NCBI RefSeq assembly: GCF_947492645.1
Contig: NZ_CANLMZ010000010.1
Coordinates: forward strand, 62,001-126,000
Direction: 5' to 3'
Source of the DNA: an uncultured Pontibacter sp.
Lineage (GTDB): Bacteria > Bacteroidota > Bacteroidia > Cytophagales > Hymenobacteraceae
Length of the DNA stretch: 64,000 bases
Below, piece after piece: positions 36,675 through 46,143 of this stretch. The notes beneath the pieces were generated by a model. It saw only the letters and a program-made list of their open reading frames with translations, searched no databases and was not told where the DNA came from. Positions within the stretch are counted from its first letter, which is position 1; the number at the start of each line of letters is the position of its first letter. Position numbers and translations under genes: made by a program.

Positions 36675-39600
36675 ATGAAAACACTACTACTATTGAGTTT
36701 TGTGCTTGTATTTGCTTTGCTGCAGCAGGCAATGGCACAAAGCCGAACAGTAACAGGCAGAGTTACTGATCAGGAAACAGCGCAGGGGCTACCGGGTGTA
36801 GCGGTGCTGGTAAAAGGAACAACGGTTGGCACAACAACAGGTGCTAACGGAGAGTACTCCATCAACGTGCCGGCAGATGGCAATACCCTGGTATACCGCT
36901 TTATTGGGTATACCACTATAGAACGCAGCATCGGCAACAGCGCCACCATTGATGTGGTAATGCGTGTGGATGCCAAACAGCTGGAAGAAGTAGTCGTAAC
37001 AGCGGTTGGTATTGAACGTCAGAAAAGAGAAATATCTTATGCTGTTCAGGATGTTGGCGGAGAGCAAATTTCCCAAAAATCGGAACCGAACGTAGTTAAC
37101 GCTTTGCAGGGAAAGGTGGCAGGTGTCGAAATCATCTCTTCCAGCGGCTTGCCCGGTGCAGGCACGCAGGTGTTTATCAGGGGCATTTCATCTGCTACAG
37201 GCAATAACCAACCGCTTTTTGTAGTGGATGGCATTCCCATTGACAACTCTACCAACTATACTTCGGCCCCTACGGTGGGTGGTGCCGCTTATTCTAACCG
37301 AGGCCTTGACATCAACCCAAATGATATTGAGTCGATGACTGTTTTGAAAGGGCCTGCTGCTGCTGCACTTTATGGCTCAAGAGCTGCAAACGGCGCTATA
37401 CTTATCACAACCAAACGAGGCAGGGCTGGCGATGCAAACAAGGGCTTTGAGGTAACTGTTACTTCGTCTTACAACATGCAGGAAGTATACGGCCTGCCAG
37501 AATACCAGAATGACTATGGTGCCGGCAGCAATTTCAGGTACAGCCCAAATGTAACAGATAGTTGGGGGCCGCGCTTTGGCACACCAGGTATAACAACGGT
37601 ACCCAATGCTGTTGGCAACCCCCTAGCCGAATTGGAGTACAGAGCCTACCCCGATAACGTTAAAGATTTTTTTGATCGCGGAAGGATTCTTGACAACGGT
37701 ATTCAGCTTTCTGGAGCCGGAGAAAAAACACGTTATATTTTTAGCGCAAACAGCACAAATCAAAAAGGGATAATTCCTAATAGCGAACTAGACCGTATTT
37801 CACTTCGTGCTGCAGGTACTGCAGAGCTTTCTTATGGGCTTTCACTTGATGCATCCATTATCTACACCAACACAGATCAGGGAGGCTCGCTGCAGGGTAA
37901 CTCTGGTTCAAGCCCATGGTTTACCTTGCCGTTTATTCCCAGAAGCTTAGACATAGAAAGAATACCATACAAATTGGCCCCAGGTGTGCAGGCCCCAACA
38001 CTATTTAGTGCACTCAACCGGGATAACCCCCTTTGGAGCGTAAACGAGAACTTTTACGAAAGCGAAGTAAACAGAACTATTACAAGCGCCACTTTAAACT
38101 GGACCCCTGGCTTTTTCGAGGATGTGACTTTAACATACCGCATCGGCCTTGATCAATACTCAGATAAACGACGTGAAGCGGTGGCATTCGGGTCTATCAA
38201 CTCCAACGGTAATACTGCCACAAACAGGCGCGGCTCCCAGATTTACGACGATATTTTCTACAGCCAGTTTAACCAGGATATTTTTGGTGTGTACCAAAAG
38301 GACATAACAGAAGATATAGGGCTCCGCTTTATGCTCGGCAACCAGATTAACACAATTAATACCGACAACCGAAATATAAGAGCAGAAGACCTGATCACGC
38401 CAGAATTCTACAACCTGATAAACCACACCAACACTAATATCTTTACTTTAAACACCGAAACCCAACGTAGACTGATAGGCGTGTATGGCCAATTGGGTTT
38501 GTCGTACAAGAACTGGCTTTTCGCAGAGTTCCAGGCACGTAACGACTGGTCATCTACCCTTTCCCTTGACCGTAACAGTTATTTCTATCCTGCGGTTAGC
38601 TTAGGGTTTGTATTTACAGATGCCTTAGGTATAGCAAACAACATACTTAGCTACGGTAAGTTAAGAGCCAGCTATGCAAGAGTTGGTAATGATGCCGGCA
38701 TCTACCTGACAAACACAGTTTTTGTAAACCAGGGTTTTGGCAACAACGTGGCTGGCGTTTCTTTCCCGTTCAATGGCACGGTGGCAGCCTTAACAAGGGG
38801 AAACAGAAGAGGAAACGAATTGCTTAGTCCTGAATTTACAACCTCATACGAGGCAGGTGCAGAATTCACTTTACTCGATGGCCTTGCTTCGCTGGATGTA
38901 AACTACTTCTTCAACAAAACTACCGACCAGATTTTTAACGTGGCTGTACCTGGCTCAACTGGCTTTACAACATTTACTCAAAACGCTGGCCGCATTGATA
39001 ACAAAGGTTGGGAAATATCGGCCACAGTAACGCCGGTTAACATCACGGATGGCTTCCGATGGGATATCAACGCTAACTTTACAGATATAAACTCAGAAGT
39101 TAAGTCGCTGGCTCCCGGCCTCGATGAATTCACGTTGCTAACAGGCGCGGGTGGTGGAGCATTTACTGGGTTAAGTCCGCTTCTGATTCCGGGCCAGCCA
39201 TTCGGCATTATCCAATCGTCCGCATTCAGAAGAAACGACCAGGGCCAGTTTATTATCAACCCCAATACCGGCGTACCGGTTGTGGACCAAAACCCACAGA
39301 TAATCGCCAACCCTAACGCTGATTGGTGGGGCAGCCTTTCCAACACCTTTAGCTTTAAAGGATTTTCTCTGGATGTGCTGCTGCAGTATGTGCACGGAGG
39401 CGACTTTTATTCCAGGCAAACACAAATTTCGCGCTTAAGGGGAGTACTGGAAGAACAGACAGAACGTGAGCGGCCTTACATGTTCCAGGGAGTGCTTGCC
39501 AATGCGGATGGTACTGCGAGTGATGTGCCGAACAATATACAGATATCAGCACAGGAATACTGGACAGCTTTGAACAACGCTAACGAGTTTGCTGTGTTTG

Positions 39601-39845
39601 ACGCATCTGTGTTCCGGTTACGAGAGGTAACATTAGCTTATGCCTTACCGGCATCTATACTTGAAAGAACGCCTTTCGGGGCTGCTTCTATTTCGCTGAC
39701 TGGCCGTAACCTCTTTTTCCATGCGCCAAACCTGCCACACGCCGACCCTGAGTCGAACCAGCTGGGAGGTAATACACGTGGTTTCGAGTTTAACTCTCCT
39801 CCTGCCGTGAGAAATTATGGCGTGAACCTGCGATTCACCTTCTAA
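36675..39845 (+). CDS. SusC/RagA-family TonB-linked outer-membrane transporter (system 2)
   Basis: 1056-residue SusC-like barrel, start ATG 36675 with signal peptide MKTLLLLSFVLVFALLQQ...MA. CarboxypepD-like domain (RVTDQETAQGLPGVAVLVKG), EEVVVTAVG box, plug with GKVAGVEIISSSG, FIRGISSATGNNQPLFVVDGIP and SMTVLKGPAAAALYGSRAANGAILITTKRG. The barrel ends NYGVNLRFTF. Close relative in arrangement and wording to the susC at 48.3-51.4 kb, which suggests a duplicated system. Followed by SusD_2 and a small lipoprotein in one operon. Confidence 0.96.
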   Translation: MKTLLLLSFVLVFALLQQAMAQSRTVTGRVTDQETAQGLPGVAVLVKGTTVGTTTGANGEYSINVPADGNTLVYRFIGYTTIERSIGNSATIDVVMRVDAKQLEEVVVTAVGIERQKREISYAVQDVGGEQISQKSEPNVVNALQGKVAGVEIISSSGLPGAGTQVFIRGISSATGNNQPLFVVDGIPIDNSTNYTSAPTVGGAAYSNRGLDINPNDIESMTVLKGPAAAALYGSRAANGAILITTKRGRAGDANKGFEVTVTSSYNMQEVYGLPEYQNDYGAGSNFRYSPNVTDSWGPRFGTPGITTVPNAVGNPLAELEYRAYPDNVKDFFDRGRILDNGIQLSGAGEKTRYIFSANSTNQKGIIPNSELDRISLRAAGTAELSYGLSLDASIIYTNTDQGGSLQGNSGSSPWFTLPFIPRSLDIERIPYKLAPGVQAPTLFSALNRDNPLWSVNENFYESEVNRTITSATLNWTPGFFEDVTLTYRIGLDQYSDKRREAVAFGSINSNGNTATNRRGSQIYDDIFYSQFNQDIFGVYQKDITEDIGLRFMLGNQINTINTDNRNIRAEDLITPEFYNLINHTNTNIFTLNTETQRRLIGVYGQLGLSYKNWLFAEFQARNDWSSTLSLDRNSYFYPAVSLGFVFTDALGIANNILSYGKLRASYARVGNDAGIYLTNTVFVNQGFGNNVAGVSFPFNGTVAALTRGNRRGNELLSPEFTTSYEAGAEFTLLDGLASLDVNYFFNKTTDQIFNVAVPGSTGFTTFTQNAGRIDNKGWEISATVTPVNITDGFRWDINANFTDINSEVKSLAPGLDEFTLLTGAGGGAFTGLSPLLIPGQPFGIIQSSAFRRNDQGQFIINPNTGVPVVDQNPQIIANPNADWWGSLSNTFSFKGFSLDVLLQYVHGGDFYSRQTQISRLRGVLEEQTERERPYMFQGVLANADGTASDVPNNIQISAQEYWTALNNANEFAVFDASVFRLREVTLAYALPASILERTPFGAASISLTGRNLFFHAPNLPHADPESNQLGGNTRGFEFNSPPAVRNYGVNLRFTF

Positions 39846-39863
39846 CCATTACGACTACGAATC

Positions 39864-41369
39864 ATGAAAAAGCTAAATTTTATAAAAACAGCCATACTTA
39901 CGCTTTCGTTTTTTGTCATCAGCGCCTGCGATGACTACCTTGATGTAAATGAGAGCCCCAACAACCTGCCAACAGCAGCTGTACAGAGCCTCTTGCCTGG
40001 CGCTGAAATAGGAACAGGATTCCTGGTTGGCAATACTGCACAAATAGTCAGTTCGCTGTGGATGCAGCAAATGGCAGGTACAGGTACGCAAACCGACCCA
40101 TACGACAGGTACAACGTTTCGCCAGGTGATTTCAACAACGAATGGAACGCGCTATACGCTACTTTGCTAGATGACTTGCAGCAGATAAAAGTGCAAGGCC
40201 GTGAGGAAGGCAACTTTCACCATGCCGGCATGGCACAGATACTGCAAGTGTACGTATGGGCGTTAACGACTGATATCTGGGGCGATGTGCCGTTTAGCCA
40301 GGGTTTAAACTTTGATGAGTTTGACAAACCTGCCTATGACTCACAAGAGGAAATATACACAAGATTAATCACGCTATTGGATGAAGGCCTTGCAGACCTT
40401 GATAACACAACTGTGATTGCAGCCTCGCAAGGTGATCAGATTTACCAGGGCAACCTCGACAACTGGAGAAGAGCCGCTAATTCCATCAAGCTGAAGCTAT
40501 ACTTGCAGAGCCGCCTAAAAAACCCTGCCTCCGCAGAAGGGATAAACCAGCTAATATCTGACAATAACCTGATTAGCGCTAACGGCCAGAACTTTAACAT
40601 TAACTTTTTTAGCTCTCCGGGATCATTTAACCCTATTTATCAATACAATCACTTAACCAGGGCTAATGACATGATTCTGAGCCAGCGTTTCTACGATTCG
40701 CTTAGTGTGCTGAATGACCCCCGGCTTCCTGTATTTTTTACTACTACAGGTGGTAACTTTGTAACCTATGATAATGGTGTGCATACTGCCACAAACTTTA
40801 CAAGTCCCAACAGGTCTCGCTGGGGTGTGTATGTAGTCGGAAATGGCAACCAAAACGCTGATGGCACTATATCAAATGGCGGAGGTGCTCCCATACGGTT
40901 GATCACAACTTCCATGGTTAACTTCTGGCTGGCAGAGGCTGCCTTAACGCTTGGCACAACCGGTGACGCAGAAACATACTTCAGGCAGGCACTTGAGGCG
41001 CAGTTTAGCGATATCACCTCATTTGTTAGCGGGGCTAGTTTACCGGCAAACTTTGCCACCAACGCAACAGCTTACATCGACAGGCGGGTAGCAGCGTTCA
41101 ATGCGGCATCTTCGCAGCAAGCAAAGTTAAATATACTTATCCGTGATAAATGGGCATCAAGTGTTGGCAATGCTTACGAAGCTTACAATGATTTTCGACG
41201 TACTGGCTTCCCCAACCTGCAAATAGCCCAGAACGCGCAGGCAGGCGTAACCCGTATTCCGGTAAGGTGGCCTTATGCACAGTCAGAAATACAGTCTAAT
41301 GCTGCAAATGTGCCTCTTCAGGATTATCCTTCGGGTTTGCTTGTACCCGTTTGGTGGATGCCAGAATAG
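39864..41369 (+). CDS. SusD/RagB-type lipoprotein, SusD_2 subfamily (system 2)
   Basis: 501-residue surface lipoprotein with signal ending FVISACDDYLD (Cys then Asp-Asp). The N-terminal NESPNNLPTAAVQSLLPGA, the helix VQGREEGNFHHAGMAQILQVYVWALTTDIWGDVPFSQ and the C-terminal WPYAQSEIQSN/VPVWW are the SusD_2 (RagB-like group 2) signatures. It caps the SusC barrel of the preceding gene and binds its ligand. SusD_2 proteins often serve non-glycan or peptide/protein-derived substrates, but the ligand is not inferable here. Confidence 0.94.
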   Translation: MKKLNFIKTAILTLSFFVISACDDYLDVNESPNNLPTAAVQSLLPGAEIGTGFLVGNTAQIVSSLWMQQMAGTGTQTDPYDRYNVSPGDFNNEWNALYATLLDDLQQIKVQGREEGNFHHAGMAQILQVYVWALTTDIWGDVPFSQGLNFDEFDKPAYDSQEEIYTRLITLLDEGLADLDNTTVIAASQGDQIYQGNLDNWRRAANSIKLKLYLQSRLKNPASAEGINQLISDNNLISANGQNFNINFFSSPGSFNPIYQYNHLTRANDMILSQRFYDSLSVLNDPRLPVFFTTTGGNFVTYDNGVHTATNFTSPNRSRWGVYVVGNGNQNADGTISNGGGAPIRLITTSMVNFWLAEAALTLGTTGDAETYFRQALEAQFSDITSFVSGASLPANFATNATAYIDRRVAAFNAASSQQAKLNILIRDKWASSVGNAYEAYNDFRRTGFPNLQIAQNAQAGVTRIPVRWPYAQSEIQSNAANVPLQDYPSGLLVPVWWMPE

Positions 41370-41392
41370 TATAAACCTTAAAGAAAACGACC

Positions 41393-41992
41393 ATGAAAAT
41401 CAACAATATACTTAGTAAGTGTGCCGCAATCCTGTTTGTGGCTTTTGCCGCATCAAGCTGCGAAGACGACGAATTTGACGGACTATTGAATGTAGACCCC
41501 GTGCCCGAGGCGGCGGTTACGTTTCCCCAGTCTGTTGGCGCCAATGGTTTTGCTCAATTAGACGAGGGGGCTTTCATTATCTTCCAGAACGCTATCTCTA
41601 CAGGGGCCATCTCGGTAGATGTGCAGGTGCCTGAGGGTAAAGAAATAACAGCGGTATCTGTGGCTGCCCAACGCTTTAGAAACGGTGCGGCGACCTCTCC
41701 TAACATAAGCCCGACCTTGCCTACCACCACAACGCAGGCTGGTTTAAATGCACGTGCCCCTAATGCGGTTATCAACAGAAATACGGCTCCTAATATTGCT
41801 GTAAACCAGCCCATAGGGCCAGGCAGGACAGTTACATTTACCATTCCGGCTGGCGACTTACCGGCAGCTATTACAGACGAAGCCTTAGGCCCGCTGCAGG
41901 TAAACGATGTGATCCGCATGTTTTTTAGGGTAACGCTAGCGGATGGCACAGTACAGCGTGCCATGGAAGTGCGCGTTGTAGTTACAGGCTGA
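41393..41992 (+). CDS. Accessory lipoprotein of susCD system 2
   Basis: 199-residue lipoprotein with signal ending FAASSCEDDEFD: Cys followed by Glu-Asp-Asp-Glu, a strong surface-export signal. The mature part is beta-rich with a low-complexity middle (PTLPTTTTQAGLNARAPN) and no recognised domain; the last strands (DVIRMFFRVTLADGTVQRAMEVRVVVTG) suggest an immunoglobulin-like fold. 23 nt after susD, so a third subunit or ligand-binding surface lipoprotein of the import system. Function unknown. Confidence 0.8.
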   Translation: MKINNILSKCAAILFVAFAASSCEDDEFDGLLNVDPVPEAAVTFPQSVGANGFAQLDEGAFIIFQNAISTGAISVDVQVPEGKEITAVSVAAQRFRNGAATSPNISPTLPTTTTQAGLNARAPNAVINRNTAPNIAVNQPIGPGRTVTFTIPAGDLPAAITDEALGPLQVNDVIRMFFRVTLADGTVQRAMEVRVVVTG

Positions 41993-42006
41993 CCACTCTA
42001 AGCCTG

Positions 42007-42062
42007 AAGTATAAAACCATCGCAGGGCTTAATTAGTGGTGCCCCGTGATGGTTTTATACTT
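42007..42062. terminator. Bidirectional long hairpin with AAGTATA arms
   Basis: Stem of 14 perfect bp (AAGTATAAAACCAT / ATGGTTTTATACTT) extended by a GC-rich inner stem with one mismatch, between the convergent system-2 operon and the DUF4249 gene. Confidence 0.85.
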
Positions 42063-42063
42063 T

Positions 42064-43113
42064 TCACCAAAAAGCAGGGCGCTCTGTCGTGCTTCTGCTT
42101 ATCACACGGCAATCATCCGGAAAAACATACTCCCCAACCCGCACCCCCAGGTCTTCGCGCCCGATAACGACCACTTTGCTTGTTACCGCCGCTGCACCAA
42201 AGAAGCCGAGCGCTTTTACATCCGGATCGTTTGTGCTGGTAATGTTGCCGATTATAGTGGCCGGCGGCGGATCCTGTATACTCTCTCCGATCTCAATCTG
42301 TGCTTTGAGTAGCCGCCAGTAGTCGTAGGCAGCCTCTGAAACGGACATTTGCTTTACCTCCAGGTGGTATTTAGTACCAAAGGCCTGCTCTGTCACGGGG
42401 ATGCTCGTAACCACATGCCTGCTAAGTATTCTGCCGTTAATCAGTCGGTCGTTCTGCACGTTTACACGGTTGCCAGGACTGGTAACCCAGCATACTTCGC
42501 AGCAATCTTTGGGCATTGGCACCCACACCCCTCTCACTTTTTCAGCGTAATTCCAGGGTTGGGTGTTTACCTGAAAGGTGCCTTGCCACTGCCATTTGTA
42601 ATAGTTCCTCTCCTGTAAAGGGTCCGGCACATCCACCAGCACATCCACAACATACATCGTCTCTTCTACCTCAACCTCATTCAGGATCTGCTGCGCCCGC
42701 ACTTCAAAGTATAAACTATCCATCGGGGGCACAGGCTGCAGCGTTTCCGGGGCTGAAGTATACTCCTGCCCATTTCTTGTGCGGATGCTTAAAGTATACG
42801 TATGGCCTACTTCGCCTTGTATACCTGCCTGGCTTGTCTGGTATACTCCCGGCTCTGTTTCTGTAAGCGTTTCCTGGTTTCCCCGGTCATCAACTATTAC
42901 AACTGTAGCCCGCGCTTCTACTGCGTTCCAGCTGTCAGTGTAGGTGTTGTAGGGCTTGCTTCTGCTTAGGCGCACGGTGTAGGGCCCTGGCTCATTAGTG
43001 ATCATGCCGTCCACTACCAACTGCTCTGCCTGGTTCTCTATCTCCAGATCAAGCGGGTCGATGCAGCTGTTGGTAAACAAAAGCACTATACTTAAGATAA
43101 TAGCTTTTCTCAT
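42064..43113 (-). CDS. DUF4249 outer-membrane lipoprotein
   Basis: 349-residue DUF4249 protein. Lipoprotein signal MRKAIILSIVLLFTNSC followed by IDPLDLEIENQAEQLVVDGMITNEPGPYTVRLSRS, the diagnostic DUF4249 opening, and repeated beta strands. DUF4249 proteins accompany CarboxypepD-domain TonB receptors and are assumed to be their surface lipoprotein partners, replacing SusD. The cysteine-rich loop near residue 205 (MPKDCCEVCW) is common to the family. 6 nt after the receptor gene. Confidence 0.92.
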   Translation of the reverse strand: MRKAIILSIVLLFTNSCIDPLDLEIENQAEQLVVDGMITNEPGPYTVRLSRSKPYNTYTDSWNAVEARATVVIVDDRGNQETLTETEPGVYQTSQAGIQGEVGHTYTLSIRTRNGQEYTSAPETLQPVPPMDSLYFEVRAQQILNEVEVEETMYVVDVLVDVPDPLQERNYYKWQWQGTFQVNTQPWNYAEKVRGVWVPMPKDCCEVCWVTSPGNRVNVQNDRLINGRILSRHVVTSIPVTEQAFGTKYHLEVKQMSVSEAAYDYWRLLKAQIEIGESIQDPPPATIIGNITSTNDPDVKALGFFGAAAVTSKVVVIGREDLGVRVGEYVFPDDCRVISRSTTERPAFW

Positions 43114-43119
43114 AAGGCC

Positions 43120-45516
43120 TTACCTGAATTTAAAGTCGTAGGAAACAGATGGCAGCGGCACCCCTACTACCGCCAGCTGGTAAGCTCTTGGGGGTGATCC
43201 CTGAATTTGCCTGAAAAACACAGCGTAAGGATTTTTGCGCCCGTACACATTGTAAAGCGAGAGGTTCCAGGTTCCTTGCCAACGCTTGCTTTTCGCCTTT
43301 TGCGGCAACAGCGACACCGACAAGTCCAGGCGATGATAATCGGGAATACGCTGTTGGTTACGATCTCCGAAATGGGGAACCACAAAATCGCCAATAACAT
43401 AATGCGAGAGCGGCGCCGTGACAGGGCGGCCTGTGCTGTAAGTAAAATTACCTGCCAGCACCCACCGTTTGCCTGCTTCATAGCTGCCTACCAGGTTCAG
43501 GGTATGCGGTTTGTCGTAGCTGGTCGGGTAGTAATTTCCGTTATTGATGGTCTCTGCTGCAGTAGCGCCTTTAATGGAGATCTCGGAGCGGGCATAAGTA
43601 TAGTTTAGCCAACCGGTAAGTTTGCCGCTAACCTTATTTATACTTGCCTCCACCCCATACGCTCTGCCTGCGCCTGCCAACAGGTCTGCTTCCAGGGTCT
43701 TGTTCAAGTATAAATTAGCTCCATTCTTATAATCCGGCATATTTTTAATCTGTTTAAAATAACCCTCTACAGAGGCCTCTATCACATTCTGCCTGAAGTT
43801 TCGGAAATACCCCAGGCTAAGCTGATCCCCTACCTGAGGCCTCACATACGTGTTGCTGCTCTTCCAGATATCGGTGGGTGAAATGGTGGTGGTATTGGAG
43901 ATGAGGTGAATGTATTGCCTGTGGCGGTTATACCCTAGTTTGATGGCGCTTCGCTCGTTTAAAGTATAATTAACGGCTACCCTTGGCTCGGCCCCGTGGT
44001 ACGTTTCGATGATCTCGCCGCTCTTAAAATGTAGCGTATCGGTAATGGTACGCTCCTGCTTAGGCACTCCCGGCTGATACTGGTATACTTGTCCCGCTCC
44101 GTAATTAGCATAAAAAGAGTAACGCAAGCCATACATCAGCGATAATTTGGGCGACACTTTTACCTCATCATTCAGGTACAGGGCGCTCTCCAGGGCGTGT
44201 TCCTGCTGCAATTGCAAAGGCAACACCTGCGATTCGGGGGCGGTGGGTTTAAGGCTGCCCTGCCGGAAAGTATAATCCATGGCTGACGCACCAAAGTTTG
44301 CCGTATGCTTGCCCGCCACCAGCATAAAATCCGCTTTTATACTTTTAAGCTCTATCCCGTTGCTGTACTCCGAAGCGTTAACCCGTTCCTCAGCATTCAC
44401 TTTAAAAGTATAAGCAGTATACACACCGGTAATATCCATAGAGAAGCCTGGGCTAAAGCGATGGGTATACTTTGCGGTGCCAGCGTTAGTAGACCAGTTG
44501 TAGAGGGTGTCGCCGGAGAAGCCAAATGCGTCGGAGCTGCGGTAACCCGATAGCGAAAGCTTGCTGCGCTGATGAAAGCTATGGCTTATTTTTGCCGACA
44601 CGTCATAGAAAGAGGCGCTGCTGTTGCGGATAGTTGCGTCAGGCATTTTGCGCAAAAGCCAATCGGAGTATGAACTGCGGCCAGCTATCAGAAAAGATGT
44701 TTTACCTGTAATTATCGGCCCCTCCACAGCCAGCCTTGCAGAGATAATCCCAACCCCTCCATTTAAGGCAAAACCCTCTAAGCTTCCCTCCCGCTGCCTT
44801 ACATCCAACACCGACGAAATGCGCCCGCCATATTGTGCCGGCACCCCGCCCCGGTATAGCGTAACATCCGCTACCGCATCAGGATTAAAAACTGAAAAAA
44901 AGCCGAAGAGGTGAGCACTATTAAAAAGAGGCGCACCATCCAGTAGCACCAGGTTTTGATCTATACTTCCGCCACGCACATTAAAGCCTGTAGCCGCCTC
45001 TCCCACCGAACTTACGCCGGGCAGCAACTTTATACTTTTCACAACGTCTACCTCTCCCAAAAAGGCAGGCACAGATTTAACTGTAACTATACTAAGGTTG
45101 GTGATGCCGCTTTGAACGCTGTTAATGTTATCATGTGCTGGCCTCTGCGCCACCACTCCCACTTCGGATAGCTGCACCGAAGATCGCACCAGTTGCACGT
45201 TTAGCGTTGTGTTCTTGCTGCCGTTAAAGCGGAGGCTTATTTTTTCGTAGCCCAAGTATGAAACGGTAAGGGTGTTCTCTCCTGCTTGCACAGCCAATCT
45301 AAAATACCCCTTTTCATCTGTCGTGGTTCCTGCGTTGCCTTTTTCAGCAACTACGGCTGCGCCTGCGATGGCCTCTCCTGTCTGGGCATCGCGCACAGTA
45401 CCGCTTACGGTACTTTTTTGGTTAGGCTGAGCGATTTGTGCTGCTTTCGTATACTGATGCAGCACCCCATGGAACACCATACAAAGTATGAGGAGGCGGA
45501 GCAGTAGCAGCTTCAT
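43120..45516 (-). CDS. TonB-dependent receptor with N-terminal carboxypeptidase-like domain
   Basis: 798-residue outer-membrane receptor of the group that pairs with DUF4249. Signal peptide, then CarboxypepD_reg-like domain (SGTVRDAQTGEAIAGAAVVAEKGNAGTTTDEKGYFRL), plug (FNVRGGSIDQNLVLLDGAPLFNSAHLFGFFS, DVTLYRGGVPAQYGGRISSVLDV), and a 22-strand-sized barrel ending YDFKFR. About 150 residues shorter than the SusC proteins nearby. The gene is dense with AAGTATA words (about 15 copies), in sharp contrast to the susC genes. It probably takes up a siderophore, vitamin or oligomer. Confidence 0.94.
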   Translation of the reverse strand: MKLLLLRLLILCMVFHGVLHQYTKAAQIAQPNQKSTVSGTVRDAQTGEAIAGAAVVAEKGNAGTTTDEKGYFRLAVQAGENTLTVSYLGYEKISLRFNGSKNTTLNVQLVRSSVQLSEVGVVAQRPAHDNINSVQSGITNLSIVTVKSVPAFLGEVDVVKSIKLLPGVSSVGEAATGFNVRGGSIDQNLVLLDGAPLFNSAHLFGFFSVFNPDAVADVTLYRGGVPAQYGGRISSVLDVRQREGSLEGFALNGGVGIISARLAVEGPIITGKTSFLIAGRSSYSDWLLRKMPDATIRNSSASFYDVSAKISHSFHQRSKLSLSGYRSSDAFGFSGDTLYNWSTNAGTAKYTHRFSPGFSMDITGVYTAYTFKVNAEERVNASEYSNGIELKSIKADFMLVAGKHTANFGASAMDYTFRQGSLKPTAPESQVLPLQLQQEHALESALYLNDEVKVSPKLSLMYGLRYSFYANYGAGQVYQYQPGVPKQERTITDTLHFKSGEIIETYHGAEPRVAVNYTLNERSAIKLGYNRHRQYIHLISNTTTISPTDIWKSSNTYVRPQVGDQLSLGYFRNFRQNVIEASVEGYFKQIKNMPDYKNGANLYLNKTLEADLLAGAGRAYGVEASINKVSGKLTGWLNYTYARSEISIKGATAAETINNGNYYPTSYDKPHTLNLVGSYEAGKRWVLAGNFTYSTGRPVTAPLSHYVIGDFVVPHFGDRNQQRIPDYHRLDLSVSLLPQKAKSKRWQGTWNLSLYNVYGRKNPYAVFFRQIQGSPPRAYQLAVVGVPLPSVSYDFKFR

Positions 45517-45552
45517 AGCGTTAAAACCTACAGAGAGTTTAAGTATGCGTGT

Positions 45553-45615
45553 AAAGTTGAAAGCAGCTAAAAGACAGACCCGTTTTGAGTCTGCCTTTTA
45601 GCTGCTTTCAACTTT
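45553..45615. terminator. Long 27-bp hairpin between two minus-strand operons
   Basis: Arms 45553-45579 and 45589-45615 pair with a single mismatch around a 9-nt loop. It lies just after the lipid-binding lipoprotein gene stop (45619) and so ends the system-3 operon before the TonB receptor operon starts. Confidence 0.85.
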
Positions 45616-45618
45616 CAA

Positions 45619-46131
45619 TTATTCGAATCCTGTGCTTCGGTGCCCGTACACGTGGTAAATTGTGCCGAAAGGGCTTGGGTTACCTTCGGCATCTTCATCA
45701 TCGTCGAAGGATACTCTAAAGTAGATGCTGTCTCTCTGGATGCCGTTCACCTGCGCCCCGTTAAGAAATACCCGCCCATCGGTTATCGTAACCTGCGAGG
45801 CACGTGTAGTATTTTGCAGATTCTCTCCTCCAAAGCTTAGGTCGCTTATGTTTGTCGGGGTTTTCGCTTTAAAATCCCAGAAACTGCCATGGTCATCCAC
45901 CCATACTTCAGAAGGCACGTTGGCTGCTGTATTGTATATCAGGAGTTCCGCGTGATCCAGTAATGGCTCAAACTGGCCGGGAGCCGTTTCTATACTGTAG
46001 GTTACCGTCCAATCGCCGGCAATAGGATAGGCTGCCGTAAATTCTATGTCATCGTCATCATCGTCATCGCAGGCTGTAAAACACCCTAACGACAAGAACA
46101 AAAGAAGCAGTAAAGTATATTTAAGTTTCAT
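45619..46131 (-). CDS. Lipid-binding-type lipoprotein (PF12888-like), system 3
   Basis: 170-residue lipoprotein, last gene of susCD operon 3. The signal ends CFTACDDDDDDD: seven aspartates directly after the lipid cysteine, an extreme surface-export signal. The domain starts AGDWTVTYSIE, as in the putative lipid-binding family common in SusD_2 loci, and ends in YRVSF-like beta strands with IYHVYGHRSTGF. Presumed accessory surface protein of the import complex. Family match from memory, not searched. Confidence 0.75.
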   Translation of the reverse strand: MKLKYTLLLLLFLSLGCFTACDDDDDDDIEFTAAYPIAGDWTVTYSIETAPGQFEPLLDHAELLIYNTAANVPSEVWVDDHGSFWDFKAKTPTNISDLSFGGENLQNTTRASQVTITDGRVFLNGAQVNGIQRDSIYFRVSFDDDEDAEGNPSPFGTIYHVYGHRSTGFE

Positions 46132-46143
46132 AGCAGTTCAGGT